A stretch of 64,000 nucleotides of DNA. It comes from Megaustenia siamemsis (lineage: Eukaryota; Mollusca; Gastropoda; Stylommatophora; Ariophantidae). Position numbers and translations under genes: made by a program. Positions 23,263 to 34,984 of this stretch are shown here, in pieces (positions within the stretch are counted from its first letter, which is position 1; the number at the start of each line of letters is the position of its first letter). Below the pieces are notes generated by a model that searched no databases, was not told where the DNA came from, and saw only the letters and a program-made list of their open reading frames with translations. Location of the stretch: assembly GCA_032433765.1 (NCBI GenBank), contig JAVIAB010000139.1, forward strand, positions 48,170,421 to 48,234,420, in the 5' to 3' direction.

Positions 23263-23605
23263 AATCTGAATCTGCGCAGTCCTTTGAGGTCCGGTGGTCA
23301 TTATCACTAAGATGGGTCCGTTTATTTTTTTTAAACTTATTATAGCGGTAATGTATCCATTGTGAGTTTCCTAGACCTTATCACAACTTGACAAGGCTCC
23401 TTTAGCCAAACCATCCACGGATTGGTCTACGACACGCGGCAACACTTGCACTGAAAGAGATCAGAGACTTCCTGTGTCAGGACACGATTACTGCTCATGG
23501 CCCTACTCCAACTCTCCCTAATGTCGCTGGAAACAGACTAATCGGTTTGGCCAAACCAGTAAGAAAATAGGAGGGAACATAATATACAACACTAACCTCC
23601 AACTA
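23263..23605. other. Non-coding stretch between two arrays
   Basis: Nothing recognised. CGGTTTGGCCAAACC near 23543 is a short palindrome; a similar CGGTTTGACCAAACCG occurs at about 4336. Confidence 0.35.
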
Positions 23606-24130
23606 CACTCTGTTACCACCTCTCTCTTCCCACTATTCCAACAATCTTCTACCTTGTTCTGTTACCACCTCTCTTATCCGACTATTCAAACAATCTTCTA
23701 CCTTGTTCTGTTACCACCTCTCTTATCCCACTATTCCAACAATCTTCTACCTTGTTCTGTTACCACCTCTCTTATCCGACTATTCAAACAATCTTCTACC
23801 TTGTTCTGTTACCACCTCTCTTATCCCACTATTCCAACAATCTTCTACCTTGTTCTGTTACCACCTCTCTCTTCCCACTATTCCAATAATCTTCTACCTT
23901 GTTCTGTTACCACCTCTCTTATCCCACTATTCCAACAATCTTCTACCTTGTTCTGTTACCACATCTCTCTTCCCACTATTCCAACAATCTTCTATCTTGT
24001 TGTTACCACCTCTCTCTTCCCACTATTCCAACAATCTTCTACCTTGTTCTGTTGCCACCTCTCTCTTTCCACTATTCCATCAATCTTCTACCTTGTTCTG
24101 TTACCACCTCTCTCTTTCCACTATTCCAAT
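23606..24130. repeat. 49-bp tandem array, about 11 copies
   Basis: The unit is TCTACCTTGTTCTGTTACCA, CCTCTCTTATCCCACTATTC and CAACAATCT. Variants alternate TTATCCG/TTCAAACAA, TTATCCC/TTCCAACAA and CTTCCC. Open frames in all three plus-strand phases (143 and 184 residues) arise because few stops occur in the unit. Confidence 0.95.
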
Positions 24131-24214
24131 ATAACAAAACATTACATGACATTGAGCGGTCTAAAGCTATCTGCTGCAAATACAAATGAAAACGGCTTAA
24201 ACTTATAAATAATA

Positions 24215-24416
24215 AAAATAAACTTGGGTACATTATAAATTTATAGAATAGATAGAGAGAATTTATATTTATTTATTTGTAAGGCAAGCGAGGGGGGATA
24301 GAGAACAAGAGAATATATGTATATATATATACATAGGATTTATCAAACAGAGGGAGAGATAATGGTGTGTTTGTGTGTGTGTATGTGAATTTATTAAAAA
24401 GAGGCAGATGTGTGTG

Positions 24417-24466
<50 letters not shown>

Positions 24467-25221
24467 CTTTGGCGTCTTGACAGATGGTTGGTAGCAAGCA
24501 ATCATGATAAGTCAGTAGTTTGGTACAGCATTAGTGTATCTTACTGGGTGCTGCTTTACTGAACATCTTTCCTCGTGGCTGAATTTGTCAATCCTGGACA
24601 GACAGATCTATCCACAGAACGAGCAAGGTGTACCCGCGGTACCCGGCCTTGTCTCCTTTCTCTGCGCCTTTTGTCTTCTGAATTTGACATCAGCACTGTC
24701 TCAAGTTACTGTGCCATATTAATGTTTGCTCTCCATGTGCTACGATCCGCAGCCACATTTTCCCAGTTCCTTTCACTTAAAGAAAATTCCCTCAAAGGAA
24801 GCTCTGCAAACATCCTTATATCTGAGCACTGGTCTGCCACTTTGGAGAGATTGTGTCTTCCTGCTGCTGTGTCCTAACGAGAATGCAACTGACATTTCAG
24901 CTTGCTTGTTATGCCTGGGCCAACAAAATGGAGATAATGCTTTGCCCAAAACGCACTACACCCCCCACCCCCCGCTCCCACTCTTCTCGTCTCCTCTTTG
25001 AAGTTTTCCGAAGGATGGACTAGGTCCTTATGATCGGAAACAAAGTAGAGCTGCAGGGGATGCCAGAAGATGGATAATACACCACCGACTGTCTTAGGGT
25101 CCCTCCCTCCAGATTTTCTGTTTGGGTTTACTCCCGTATATATATATATATACATTATCTGCCTCTTTTAATAAATTCACATACACAAACACACCATTCT
25201 CTCTCCCTCTGTTTGATAAAT

Positions 25222-25290
<69 letters not shown>

Positions 25291-25385
25291 TGTTCTCTCT
25301 CTCCCCTTCTCTTGCCTGACAAATAGATAAATATAAATTCTCTCTATCTATTCTATAAATTTATAAATAACCACCATAAGTTTGG
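24215..25385. mobile_element. Foldback (long inverted repeat) structure around a 0.65-kb core
   Basis: The left arm (about 24230-24420) and the right arm (about 25150-25366) are reverse complements with high identity. Shared blocks: TTTATAGAATAGATAGAGAG, AATTTATATTTAT, GGCAAG, AGAACAAGAGA, AGGATTTATCAAACAGAGGG, TGGTGTGTTTGTG, GTGAATTTATTAAAA and GAGGCAGAT. TA microsatellites have expanded inside both arms. The core (24470-25120) has no recognisable gene. The motif GTTTGGGTTKACTCCCGT occurs on both sides of the right arm (25118 and 25381). A foldback DNA transposon or an inverted duplication around a microsatellite are both possible. Confidence 0.7.
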
Positions 25386-25414
25386 GTTGACTCCCGTGTA
25401 TGTGTGTATTGATT

Positions 25415-25850
25415 ATTTGGTTGGTTGGTTATGGAAGGCCTCGGTATCACTGCAAACGAATTAAAATCCATAATTGCTCAACCGCCCGTGCCAGCGTAAT
25501 CATCCGAATCTCATCTCCCAAACAAAGAACGATTACTGTAGTCCCCATCGTAGCAGTCTCAGTACACGTCAAAAGACATAAGGCGAAACCGCGCAGAAAG
25601 TGAACACTGCCAACTGTTCCTTGTCTTAAAATATCATCATTCATCGAAAGCAATTGGAATATCGAAATATGATCAAAACGGATGAGACACACAGCTCACG
25701 GTGTGCACATAGCACTTAACTCAGTAGCTCCTGCAACAAGCCGGACTTGGAATATGAAGAAACTGCAACAAGGAACACTTTTCATGCTTAGCCTTGAATT
25801 GTTCCCGCCGCGTTATCCACCATATACCGGGAGTCCACGTCCTCTTGAAA
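25415..25850. repeat. Dispersed repeat F, copy 3
   Basis: The longest and best preserved F copy. It extends from GGTTATGGAAGGCC past CAACAAGCCGGACTTGGAAT and AACTGCAACAAGGAACACTT to TTCCCGCCGCGTTATCCACC. It agrees with copy 1 at the far end, where copy 2 is truncated. Confidence 0.8.
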
Positions 25851-25859
25851 ATGATGATC

Positions 25860-26502
25860 GTCATTTTTGAAAAAAAAATATATAGCGCTTGATGATGTTA
25901 GGTCATCGTTGTTGACTCCAATTCCGAACATATAGACACAAAGTTAGTTGTCAGATTATCCCCGTCGCACATCAAACAACCGACCGTAAGATTAGCGTAC
26001 GGCCGGTCTAGAGTCTAGGGATGTACGATTAACCATTACGATGACGTAGCACACACAAAATAAATGGCGTACACACAATTTTGCTCCCTTTCGATTTCTG
26101 ATTACTCTAGTAAAAGCAGCCTAAGACGAACAAAACACTGTGCAAATTTCGTAAAGAGATAAAACTGCGGCTGACGAAGTAGTTTACATTGATAAGTAAC
26201 ATGGAAATAACTTGCGTCAAGGAATTCCAACAACGGCCATGAACAAAACCAATGTGACGTAAAGCGCAGATCAAGTCTAGACGTTGGAAGGTCGCATTCA
26301 AAACACTTGATTTGTCAAAAAGGGACTGTTGCCGACGTACAACATCGCTCAAGCGGCGCAGATGTAATAAGAAGATCATCATTTTACTTTAACGCAGTAA
26401 AGTACAACAGAGAACCGAAATTAATCAGACCCCGAATGCGCTTCCTGCGGCGATAAAGAGAACGTGACCTAGATCCCATCATCTTTACAACGGAAGTCCG
26501 TA

Positions 26503-26571
<69 letters not shown>

Positions 26572-26656
26572 TATAATTTATCAAACAGAGAGATAACAAA
26601 TTGATCAAACACCTAGATGGAGTAATCTTGTCAGTGAAAGCTCAAGATCAAGTGAT

Positions 26657-26701
<45 letters not shown>

Positions 26702-27137
26702 GAGAGACAGACAGACAGAGAAGAGAAAGAGAACGTTTACAAAAAATTGACATGTCAGCGTACTCAATATTGACAGAGCATATATATTTTAATCAAACAG
26801 ACAAATATTATGGGAAGAAAGGAAAAGCGGAAATGAAGTAACGTGGCGTAAACGTTCCTTCGTAGCCACAAGAACTACAGGAAACGTGTCTTCAGATGTA
26901 TTTGAACATGGCTATTAAAAAACAGCAATAACCCATACCGAAACTATTCCAATACTTATTTCCGGCTAAACACGCCTATCCTCGTAGCGTTAAAAAAAAG
27001 GGCATAAGTAAGTGCTTTTTGAAAGCCGATAGGTCTTCGTGACGTATATGACCGCAATCTTGAAGGATCACTTCAGCGTTCTGGGATCAGCCTTGTGATT
27101 TGGCGGACTAACAATCTGGAGGTTATCGTCTTCACTG
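25860..27137. other. Non-coding stretch with microsatellites
   Basis: No gene. Contains (TA)n plus (ATA)n at 26511-26567, GA and GACA repeats at about 26655-26718, and near 26577 the motif ATTTATCAAACAGAG, which also occurs in both arms of the 24-25 kb foldback. Confidence 0.5.
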
Positions 27138-27138
27138 A

Positions 27139-27204
<66 letters not shown>

Positions 27205-27283
27205 TATATATATATTTCCTAACGAGTTGCCATCATTTTGATCAGGAAATAAACCTTTCAAAGATGGAGAAAATGAGAGAGAG

Positions 27284-27366
<83 letters not shown>
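27138..27366. repeat. Two TA microsatellites and a GA tract
   Basis: (TA)n at 27144-27215 and 27285-27334, followed by (GA)n to 27366. Reading frames across them give Ile-Tyr repeats and are not genes. Confidence 0.95.
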
Positions 27367-27369
<3 letters not shown>

Positions 27370-27629
27370 GGGAGAAAGAAAAGAGGAAGGGGAATAGTGC
27401 GTGATCAGAGCCGATTACAGTTAAGTGGACCCTCTCAAGCAATGAGGCAATCACTTACGTATGGTACTTGAATTTGAGATCACTCTCAAGTCTAAATATG
27501 AGAACGGTCGTTAGAATGTAGCCTCGACATTTCAGCCAAAAAGGTCGCATTGCAAACAGAACCGTCGCAGATAAGGAAACCAGAAGGAACGGCTAGGAGT
27601 TCGTTCATCCTTCCATCTCGTATTGGGCT

Positions 27630-28310
27630 CATCATCATCGTGTGCCCTGTCCGCAACGAAGGTTGGCTACCATGGATCGCCATTCTACTCTGTTTCTTGC
27701 TTTGATGGTGCAGGCTGACATAGATTGACTTGTCCATCTTTTGATGTTACTCGTCCATGTTAGTCTTGGTCTGCCTCTGCCTCTTTTGCCTTGTATTTTT
27801 CCTTCCAATATTACTTTTAGTAGGCTGTTGTGTCTTTTAACATGCCCCAACAATTTCATTTGTCTTGTCTTAATTGTGTTCAGCAGTTCTCTTTTTATTT
27901 TTAGTTGCTTTAAAACTTCACCGTTTGTTATCTTTTGTTTCCATCCAATTCTACCTATTCTTCTATAAATCCACATTTCAAAGGCTTCAATTTTCTGTTC
28001 TGTTTTCTTGTCTAATGTCCATGTTTCTGCACCATACAGGAATATTGAGAAAATGTAACATTTTACCATTCTTAGTTTCAGCCCTGCTGATATTTGTTTT
28101 GTTGTTAGTATATTTTTCATGGCATTAAAATTACTTTTTGTCATACCTATTCTTTTGTTTATTTCAGTTTTGCATTTTCCATCATTGGTTATAGTATGTC
28201 CTAGGTAGTTGTAACTCTGGACTGTCTCCAGATGTGTTCCCTCAACTGTGATATTTAATTGTAGGTCTTGAGAATTTTCTGTGTTTATGATCATAGTTTT
28301 AGTATTTATT
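27630..28310 (-). mobile_element. RTE-like LINE (family B), 5'-truncated, 10-bp TSD
   Basis: An intact 219-residue C-terminal frame (28294-27635) runs from SYNYLGHTITNDGKCKTEI through FLYGAETWTLDKKTEQKIEA to RRIGRIGWKQKITN and KARNRVEWRSMVANLR. This is the post-palm end of a LINE polyprotein that would reverse transcribe its RNA at the insertion site. The 3' end carries CGATGATGATGAG, and GTATTGGGCT is repeated exactly at 27620-27629 and 28311-28320, so the truncated copy inserted as it stands. The frame has no stop, so it is a fairly young insertion, yet without its endonuclease and catalytic core it cannot move. Related 3' fragments lie at 15.9 and 16.9 kb. Confidence 0.88.
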
Positions 28311-28441
28311 GTATTGGGCTACTAGATTAAAAAGAGAAAGAAAAGCATGCCATTTTATATGTTAAAAGAACGCCTTGTCGCACATAAAATAAAGCAGCAC
28401 ACGATAGTGTTGTGGTTATTTTCAATATTTTATATAATAAG

Positions 28442-28592
28442 GATGAGCCGTAATAGCTCAGTGGTTAGTGAAGTGAACTACAAAGGACAAAAGGTAGGGT
28501 TCGATCCCAACCGACTGCTTCCGGGTTCACCCAGTCTTAAATGGGTACCGAATTTTTTTTTTCTGTGAAAGTAAAGCGGCACGGGCGTAATA
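28442..28592 (+). mobile_element. 3'-truncated SINE (family 1)
   Basis: Head to body: GAGCCGTAATAGCTCAGTGG, B box GGTTCGATCCC, then GGCACGGGCGTAATACCGAC, after which similarity stops. Loss of the 3' end is unusual for retroposed copies, so a later deletion is likely. Confidence 0.85.
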
Positions 28593-28980
28593 CCGACAAA
28601 TACAAATAAAACAGAAGACGAAACTAAAAAAAAAAAAAAAAACTGAAGAAATGTAAATGTTAATCATGGTGGCCAGACGGAAATGACTTCCCTGAACTGA
28701 GGGAGGGGGATGGGGCCGACCAATAGTTGTGACGTGTCCGTTGTAGATAAAATGTGGTCAGCCGTTTATAGCTCGCATAGTTCGAGACGTCAAAAGTTGG
28801 AGTGTTTTCAGGAAAACCCCATCAGCGGACAGGCTCACAGATACAGGTGGCAGCGGACTCCATGTATGTACAAAATGAGATTAATTATGGTAACTAAGGA
28901 TAAAGAACACGAGTGGTCTTAAAAGTAAGTATAGAAATAGGGTCTGAAAACATATATTATTTTGTTTAGATATGAGCATG

Positions 28981-29237
28981 GGAGCCGCGATAGCTCAATG
29001 GTAATTGTAGTCCATTAACTGGACTACAAAGGACAAGAGGTAGGGTTCGATCCCAACCGACGGCTTCCGGGTTCACCCAGCCTTAAATGGGTACCGGATT
29101 TTTTCTGGGAAAGTAAAGCGGCACGGGCGTAATACCGACCACATTATCCCAAAAATCATGTGCCAAAGGTCTGTAAAATTTATGGCCACTAACACCATAT
29201 TCCCTATACGCCACTTGGCGTGACGGGGGTACTTTAC
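28981..29237 (+). mobile_element. Full-length SINE (family 1) with 15-bp TSD
   Basis: The A-box region carries a small insertion, TAGCTCAATGGTAATTGTAG, while the rest follows the family consensus. An exact direct repeat TTAGATATGAGCATG lies at 28966-28980 and 29238-29252. This is one of the cleanest insertions in the window. Confidence 0.95.
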
Positions 29238-29499
29238 TTAGATATGAGCATGAAGCGTCAATTCAGAACAGAGTTAATATCATCTGGGTTTAAAACTCAA
29301 TAGTGAGGTATAAGGTGTACAACTAAGGTGCTGCACCAAAAAATGCAGTCAATTGTCCCTTAGTACTGCTGTTTATAGATCTTCACTTCACTTCACTAGT
29401 ACCTACATAACCTTCTTCATTCTTAAGGGTGAACACCATGTTAGTAAAAACTCTAGCATGTAGTAGAGGTTTATGTGAGCCACATTCTGGCACCTTCTT

Positions 29500-31052
29500 C
29501 AGAGCATGAAGGGCACAACACAACACAGAGGCATACCAAACTTCCAGAGCACAGGCCAGATTTGGCACAAATCTGATGAGAGCAGAGGGAAGGCCCTGCG
29601 TGTCCGCTACCTTGAGCAGACTGATCGAAGATATGTGGCTGTCAGAATGAGGATAAAGGAGTCATTCTCAGAATTGTGCGAGGAGATGGAAGGCACGAGC
29701 ATACTTGAAGATAAGTGAAGATAAAGAGCATCCATTGCACCGAGAACTCAACACAGGGGAAGGTGTCAGGCTAAGAAGACGCAAATCATGAGTGGGCTGA
29801 GCAAAAGATGTCATCAAACAAGTCTGTGGGCTTACCAATATCAACGCTGGCGAGGAGTAGACACCGGTGTCTACATCATTCAGAGGGACATTCTCGTGTA
29901 TTGTCATATACGGCAGGAAATGTAGGGACTACAACTCAATCGTGGTCAATGCGGAGGTCAACAGTCGTATCTGGGATAACACCGATGAGGAAAATAAAAA
30001 ATCTCCTGTATAAAAATTTTTTTTTTTTCTGTGCTTCTTACCCCTCATTTATTTTTACTGTACCCCACTCTCAGACATCTCACTCTTAGCGTCTTTTTAC
30101 ACCTGTCAGACTACTATTCGATTCTTTCTCCCTTGTGTTTGCACACTGACCCTTGTGTTAACTCCTCTATAAAAAAATTTTTTTTCTGTGCTTCTTACCC
30201 CTCATTTATTTTTACTGTACCCCACTCTCAGACATCTCACTCTTAGCGTCTTTTTACACCTGTCAGACTACTATTCGATTCTTTCTCCTTTGTGTTTGCA
30301 CACTGACCCTTGTGTTTACTCCTCTGGTTCTGTTTACATTTTAATCTTATACAGTTTACTATAACACCGATGAGAAAGATGCAGTCATCTATACAGACGG
30401 ATCTGTAATACGACACCAAAGAAGTGCATGGGCATTTACAGCACGCTTGGCAGGCAGAATAGTCAAAGAAGACAATGGTGCATACGTCATGACCACGAGT
30501 AGTATGACGATGGAGGTGATGACAGTGACCAGGTTATTCATCTGGTTATAGTCACAAGACTACACCCACGCCTGTTTACTGAGTGATTCGATGAGCATGA
30601 TAAGAAAAGTGGAGGCGGGCTCTGTATGCATGCAATGGGCTGAGTCACTGCAGAAGTAAAAAAAAAAAATACGCAATTCCACCTTTGTCTACGTCCCAGG
30701 ACTTGTGGGAGTACGGGAAAATAAAAGAGCGGACAGGTTAGCTAGCTGTGCTGTCGTTGAAAACGATCAACCAATGGATCAAGCGGACGTCATCAATGTC
30801 CTCCGAGATGTGGGAAGAGCACAGGACTTCGACAACCATGAGTCCACGTCACTCCTTCGGATGAGAGAGATAGGAGTTAAGATGGGCACAGCCAGAAATG
30901 AGAAACTTAGTGGGCGTGTAAGAAGACTTATCAACCAACACAGAACTGGAGTCCTCAGTCGCTGGACACTGCGGGACTTACTGAGGAGGGGATCTGAGCA
31001 CCTATGGACATGTTTTGAGTGCAATGATGATGACCCGCAAATAAATGAATAA
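29500..31052 (+). pseudogene. LINE (family E) with RNase H domain, interrupted
   Basis: The recognisable part begins at about 29930 and is split by the insert at 29990-30360. After the insert, AVIYTDGSVIRHQRSAWAF has the first RNase H Asp, LLSDSMSMI the third acidic position, and GVRENKRADRLASCAVVEN the last Asp. The Glu is probably the one in TMEVM. A stop (TAG) follows TRLFIWL and an A-run frameshift follows AESLQK. The final frame (30705-31052) runs to LRRGSEHLWTCFECNDDDPQ, a Cys-x2-Cys ending common in LINE C termini. RNase H would remove the RNA template strand during copying. The sequence from 29500 to 29930 is assigned only by position. Related fragments lie at 16.7, 50.4 and 57.3 kb. 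Confidence 0.75.
29990..30360 (+). mobile_element. 371-bp insert with 14-bp TSD, dimeric 157-bp unit
   Basis: The LINE family-E sequence is broken by this insert, and ATAACACCGATGAG is repeated exactly at 29976-29989 and 30361-30374. Inside are two consecutive copies of a 157-158 base unit (30004-30161, 30162-30319), each holding CTGTGCTTCTTACCCCTC, CAGACATCTCACTCTTAGCG and TTGCACACTGACCCTTGTGT, preceded by a T run. It has no tRNA head. It is an unclassified retroposed element. Confidence 0.8.
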
Positions 31053-31087
31053 CTGCAAGAATTTTATTTTGAAGATGAAAGGTTAAT

Positions 31088-31415
31088 TAAAGTTCATTTT
31101 CAGACAAATGTTGAGAATATCATGGATAGCTAAAAGGAGTAGTGAGGACATAAGCAATTTTAATACCATCATCAGGAGTAAATGATCACTAGATTTTTTT
31201 TTGGGCCATGTAAAGAGAAGGAACTGATGAAAATACTTAAAAAGAAATTGCGGGAATAGGAGATAGAGGAAAGTGAGAACTTAGAAGATATCAGACAACT
31301 TAAGAAAACGGTGACGGTAAGAAGTCAACAACAAGATTTATAAACAACTGTAGATACAGAAAGCTGTGGAAAGACATAATCGCCTACATCAGCAGGCCCC
31401 AAGCTTAATGACAAT
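31088..31415 (+). mobile_element. RTE-like LINE 3' fragment (family A)
   Basis: Contains ATGTTGAGAATATCATGGAT, GGGCCATGTAAAGAGAAGGA and ATAATCGCCTACATCAGCAG, matching the 35.0-35.6 kb copy in order. Frameshifts and stops are frequent, so this is an older copy. Confidence 0.7.
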
Positions 31416-32895
31416 GGTAATTTTGGAAGTCTGAATTCCAATTCTTGATGGTGACTTCAATTTACAGAGCAATGCTGGGGCTTCATAAAGAATTTAGTAA
31501 AAATAACAAGAACTAAAATAACTAAAAAATGGACACACATAGAACAAGTGACATATTCAAGTCAGTGCAATGTTCACATTAGTCAGACTTGTTTTATTCT
31601 TTCACAGACTGTTGAGAAACAAAAATAGATTTACAATGTGCTTTTGGTGTGAACTTACGCAAAATAAAATGACAACTTTAGCCTTTATCAAGGTAGAAGA
31701 GATCAGATTAATCATCACTATAATGTGGAGCATAAACTTCAGATGTGACTTTCAACAGCAGAAGTGGTAATAATGGAGATGAAAAAAAAATGAAAATAAA
31801 ATTATGCAGGAGAAAAAGTTCCCTGAATGTAACTAGGCACCTTAAGCCAGATTAGATGAAATTCGTAGCTTGAAAAGACAGATTATCTTTAAATAAAAGC
31901 TTAAACCTGCAGTTACATTCACATTTGGGAAAGGCTTTGGTAGTAAACAATGAGCTGAAATAAGGAAGTGAAATCATCAAGGCAGTTTCTGAATGTTCCT
32001 TATATTACTCTCGCAATTCTTGTCATGATACTTTGTGAGAAACTAACTACCCTAGCCATTTCTTTGGATTCATAATTTTAGTTTGGATTTGTGGAAGATA
32101 AGTAGAGGAAGCTGTTGTATGAGAGTGATATTTCATCTTGTGTCAGGTAAACACCTAGGAAAAGACAAATAATAAATTTAGTAAAAACTACTAGTATGTT
32201 ATTATTACCAAATAATGAAGAATTCACAACACAGGTAATTTAATTATTAAAGATATAAAATTAAAATAAATCAAACACTTGTACTTGTATCTGGGTATAA
32301 AATTAAGAGATTTTGTCTGTGCACATTTGATCCAGGACTTGATGAAATGATGTCAGTGATGTATGACATTAGCACACAAACACTTGTGACAAAAAACTGT
32401 TATAACATTTATATAGTATAAATATACTACAGCAGTTGTATTGTCTTCTACAAAGGGCTATATTTACAAGACCAGAAGTATATTTCACAATATAATTATT
32501 GTTTGTGACAAGACAATGATACTACACATTGGCATTACTGATGCGACACATTTCTTAAATAAGAACATTATAATTTACTATATTTACTATTAACTTAAAA
32601 CAATAATTGCTAATAATGTTATAGTGCAGTTGCATGTATCTATAATTAAAGTGACTTGTATTACCTATATTAATTTACAAATTAATAAAAAAAAAATTCT
32701 GAAGAAGTTAAAATAATTTGCATACATTCTACAAATTTGAAACAAAAATAATTAAGAATTAATTATCATATAATGTATGTTTATAATGAATGTAAAAGAA
32801 GTATGTTAAAACATTCCAAATTATAAACATCTGTTGTTATAGTAAATACAAGATTTACAAAGACACATTGATTAAATAGTGAATATTCAGTTGTC
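31416..32895. other. AT-rich stretch, nothing recognised
   Basis: No gene, tandem array or shared repeat was seen over this length. The composition is more uniform than the satellite-rich DNA to the left. Confidence 0.4.
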
Positions 32896-32899
32896 TTAA

Positions 32900-33201
32900 C
32901 TCTTTCCGTATGTTTCGCTGCACTGTGTGCCATACTGATTTCAACCATATACATTGCCGTATAGTGCGCCACTCTCAATTTCATTACTGTGAACCGTCAT
33001 CAAACCATATTCTTTTTACTTGTCGTGTATCATCTTGGTATTGGTAAAATTTAATACCTTGTTCAATTATCTAAAAATTCATATATAATATGTTATATGT
33101 GAGATAAATATAAATATGTAGATTGATTCTTAAAACAATGAAAAAATTTTTCACTGAAATCTCCTTCGTTGCATTGATAAAAAGCCTACATACGGAAAGA
33201 G
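32900..33201. mobile_element. piggyBac-like MITE, 302 bp, TTAA-flanked
   Basis: Flanked by TTAA at 32896-32899 and 33202-33205. The ends are exact 14-base inverted repeats, CTCTTTCCGTATGT. A second copy of almost the same length lies at 48305-48607. TTAA duplication and C-rich starts of the terminal repeats are hallmarks of the piggyBac superfamily. The element has no coding capacity. Confidence 0.85.
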
Positions 33202-33205
33202 TTAA

Positions 33206-34315
33206 TTAAACAAAAGGAGCACATATCTATAAAAAAAGGATTGAAGAGGACATAAAAGTAATAGACAGTCTGAACATGGAATTGTAACCGCCAGCCAAAG
33301 AGTACCTTTCAACAATATATCAACTTGGAACTTGATAAAAAAACACTCCAGTTGCAAATTCTATGAAGTTGAATTCTGTTTTGCAGAAGTTCTCTATCAA
33401 TTGACAGTATCAATTCAGGCGTGGACTAAATTAAATATTATTTCTGTTCATGATTTTGTTGGTTGTATTTGTAATTCAAGTGGTAATCAAATGTACTTCA
33501 TGTGCAAACAATTGTGTTATATTATTCACGATTTAACCATCATCTATTTCTCTTGTTCATCAATCTGTCAAATTTATATCTGTCATTTCATTAATTATAA
33601 AATATTAACCATTGTTCCTACATTTTTTAAATATTAAAAAGAAATATAAATATTAAAATGAGAACAAAGGAAGATACCGTAATATGGAAATGAGGGCTAA
33701 AAGCAGAAGCGAGTTTTTACTGACAGGACCATATAGAACTTTCATATCATAACTTTAATTGGTCTTGAAGTTCTGCTTATTATATTTGTATTTATATTTA
33801 TGATATAATATGGACAGTTTATTGAATATAGAGAGGGATGTAAGACAATGTATTGGGCCCATTGATATATAGCATACAATGTGTCAAAAAGCATGTATGC
33901 ATAGGACAGCAATTTTGTAGCACACAAATTTTGTAACATACAAATAAGCTGCAGCAAAAACATTGCATAAATTTATACTAATATAGGCTTCCCACAGAAA
34001 TGTAAATGATAACTATGCCTAAAACACTCTTTATAAAGAGAAGAGGAGCACAAGTGGGCAGTTTATTGTCCCATTTCCAGTTCATATCTGATGTCTATAC
34101 TACAAATGTATTGTTGCATTAAATGTTGGCACACATGAACTTTAATGTAGTGTAGAAAAATGGTTATTTGCAATAAGTGTATTCAAGTGTAAATTATGGT
34201 TTACAGATTTATTTTTAATCTTATTTGTGTATTTTACATAGCTAAGATTGATTCTAATTTTATTTTTGTATTCCTATTAAGAAAAAAAAATATATTCAGC
34301 AACAATATTTCTGGG
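33206..34315. other. AT-rich stretch, nothing recognised
   Basis: No gene or repeat recognised. A 101-residue frame at 33332-33637 shows no domain features. Confidence 0.4.
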
Positions 34316-34328
34316 TATATATTTATAG

Positions 34329-34585
34329 AGGGAGCCGCAATAGCTCAGTGGTTAGTGAACTGGGCTACAAAAGACAAGGGGTAGGGTTCGATCCCAACCG
34401 ACGGCTTCCGGGTTCACCCAGCCTTAAATGGGTACCGGATTTTTTTCTGGGAAAGTAAAGCAGCACGGGCGTAATACCCACCACATTACCCCAAAAATCA
34501 TGTGCTGAAGGTCTGTAAAATATAGGGTCACTAACACCATATTTCTCTATACGCCACTTGGCGTGACGGGGGTACTTTACTTTAC
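34329..34585 (+). mobile_element. Full-length SINE (family 1) with 13-bp TSD
   Basis: Close to the family consensus from GGGAGCCGCAATAGCTCAGT to the ACGCCACTTGGCGT hairpin and TTTACTTTAC. An exact repeat TATATATTTATAG lies at 34316-34328 and 34586-34598. Confidence 0.95.
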
Positions 34586-34984
34586 TATATATTTATAGGC
34601 TGAAAGCATTCAGCGATACTTAGATGACTGCTGGTGTCAAGATCAATAAACCAGACTGATCAAGATGTCTAAAAAATAGGCTAACTAGTCTGGTCAAGCA
34701 AACAGGGATAGAAGAGGGATGGGCAATGCAAAATCAAATGTGTGAGACAAAAAGACTCATAGTATCACAACCTCGCTGTGTTAACTGTGACACAACATGA
34801 TTAACTCCTGCTTCATGTCTTTTCAGGGAAGTAGCTGCACAATAATCACTACCAGCAACATGAATCAGTTGCTATCATGAAGTTTGTGGTCTTTGTTAGG
34901 ATACTCTTGTCACAAGTTTCACCTCAGGTTACTGATGATCTTATTTATCATTTTACTCCTCTTGTAAGACAAAATAAGTGGAAC

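Noticed and set aside
22265..23310. Long open frames on both strands (183, 142 and 87 residues)
   Set aside because: They only exist because the satellite unit is 66 bases and lacks stops. Both strands are open at once and there is no unique coding sequence.
23654..24208. Three overlapping plus-strand frames up to 184 residues
   Set aside because: They are generated by the 49-bp array; the same words appear in all phases.
24269..25319. Ile-Tyr repeat proteins
   Set aside because: Translations of TA microsatellites.
33332..33637. 101-residue frame with many Cys and Ile
   Set aside because: Composition is as expected from AT-rich DNA; no signal peptide, domain or splice context was convincing.
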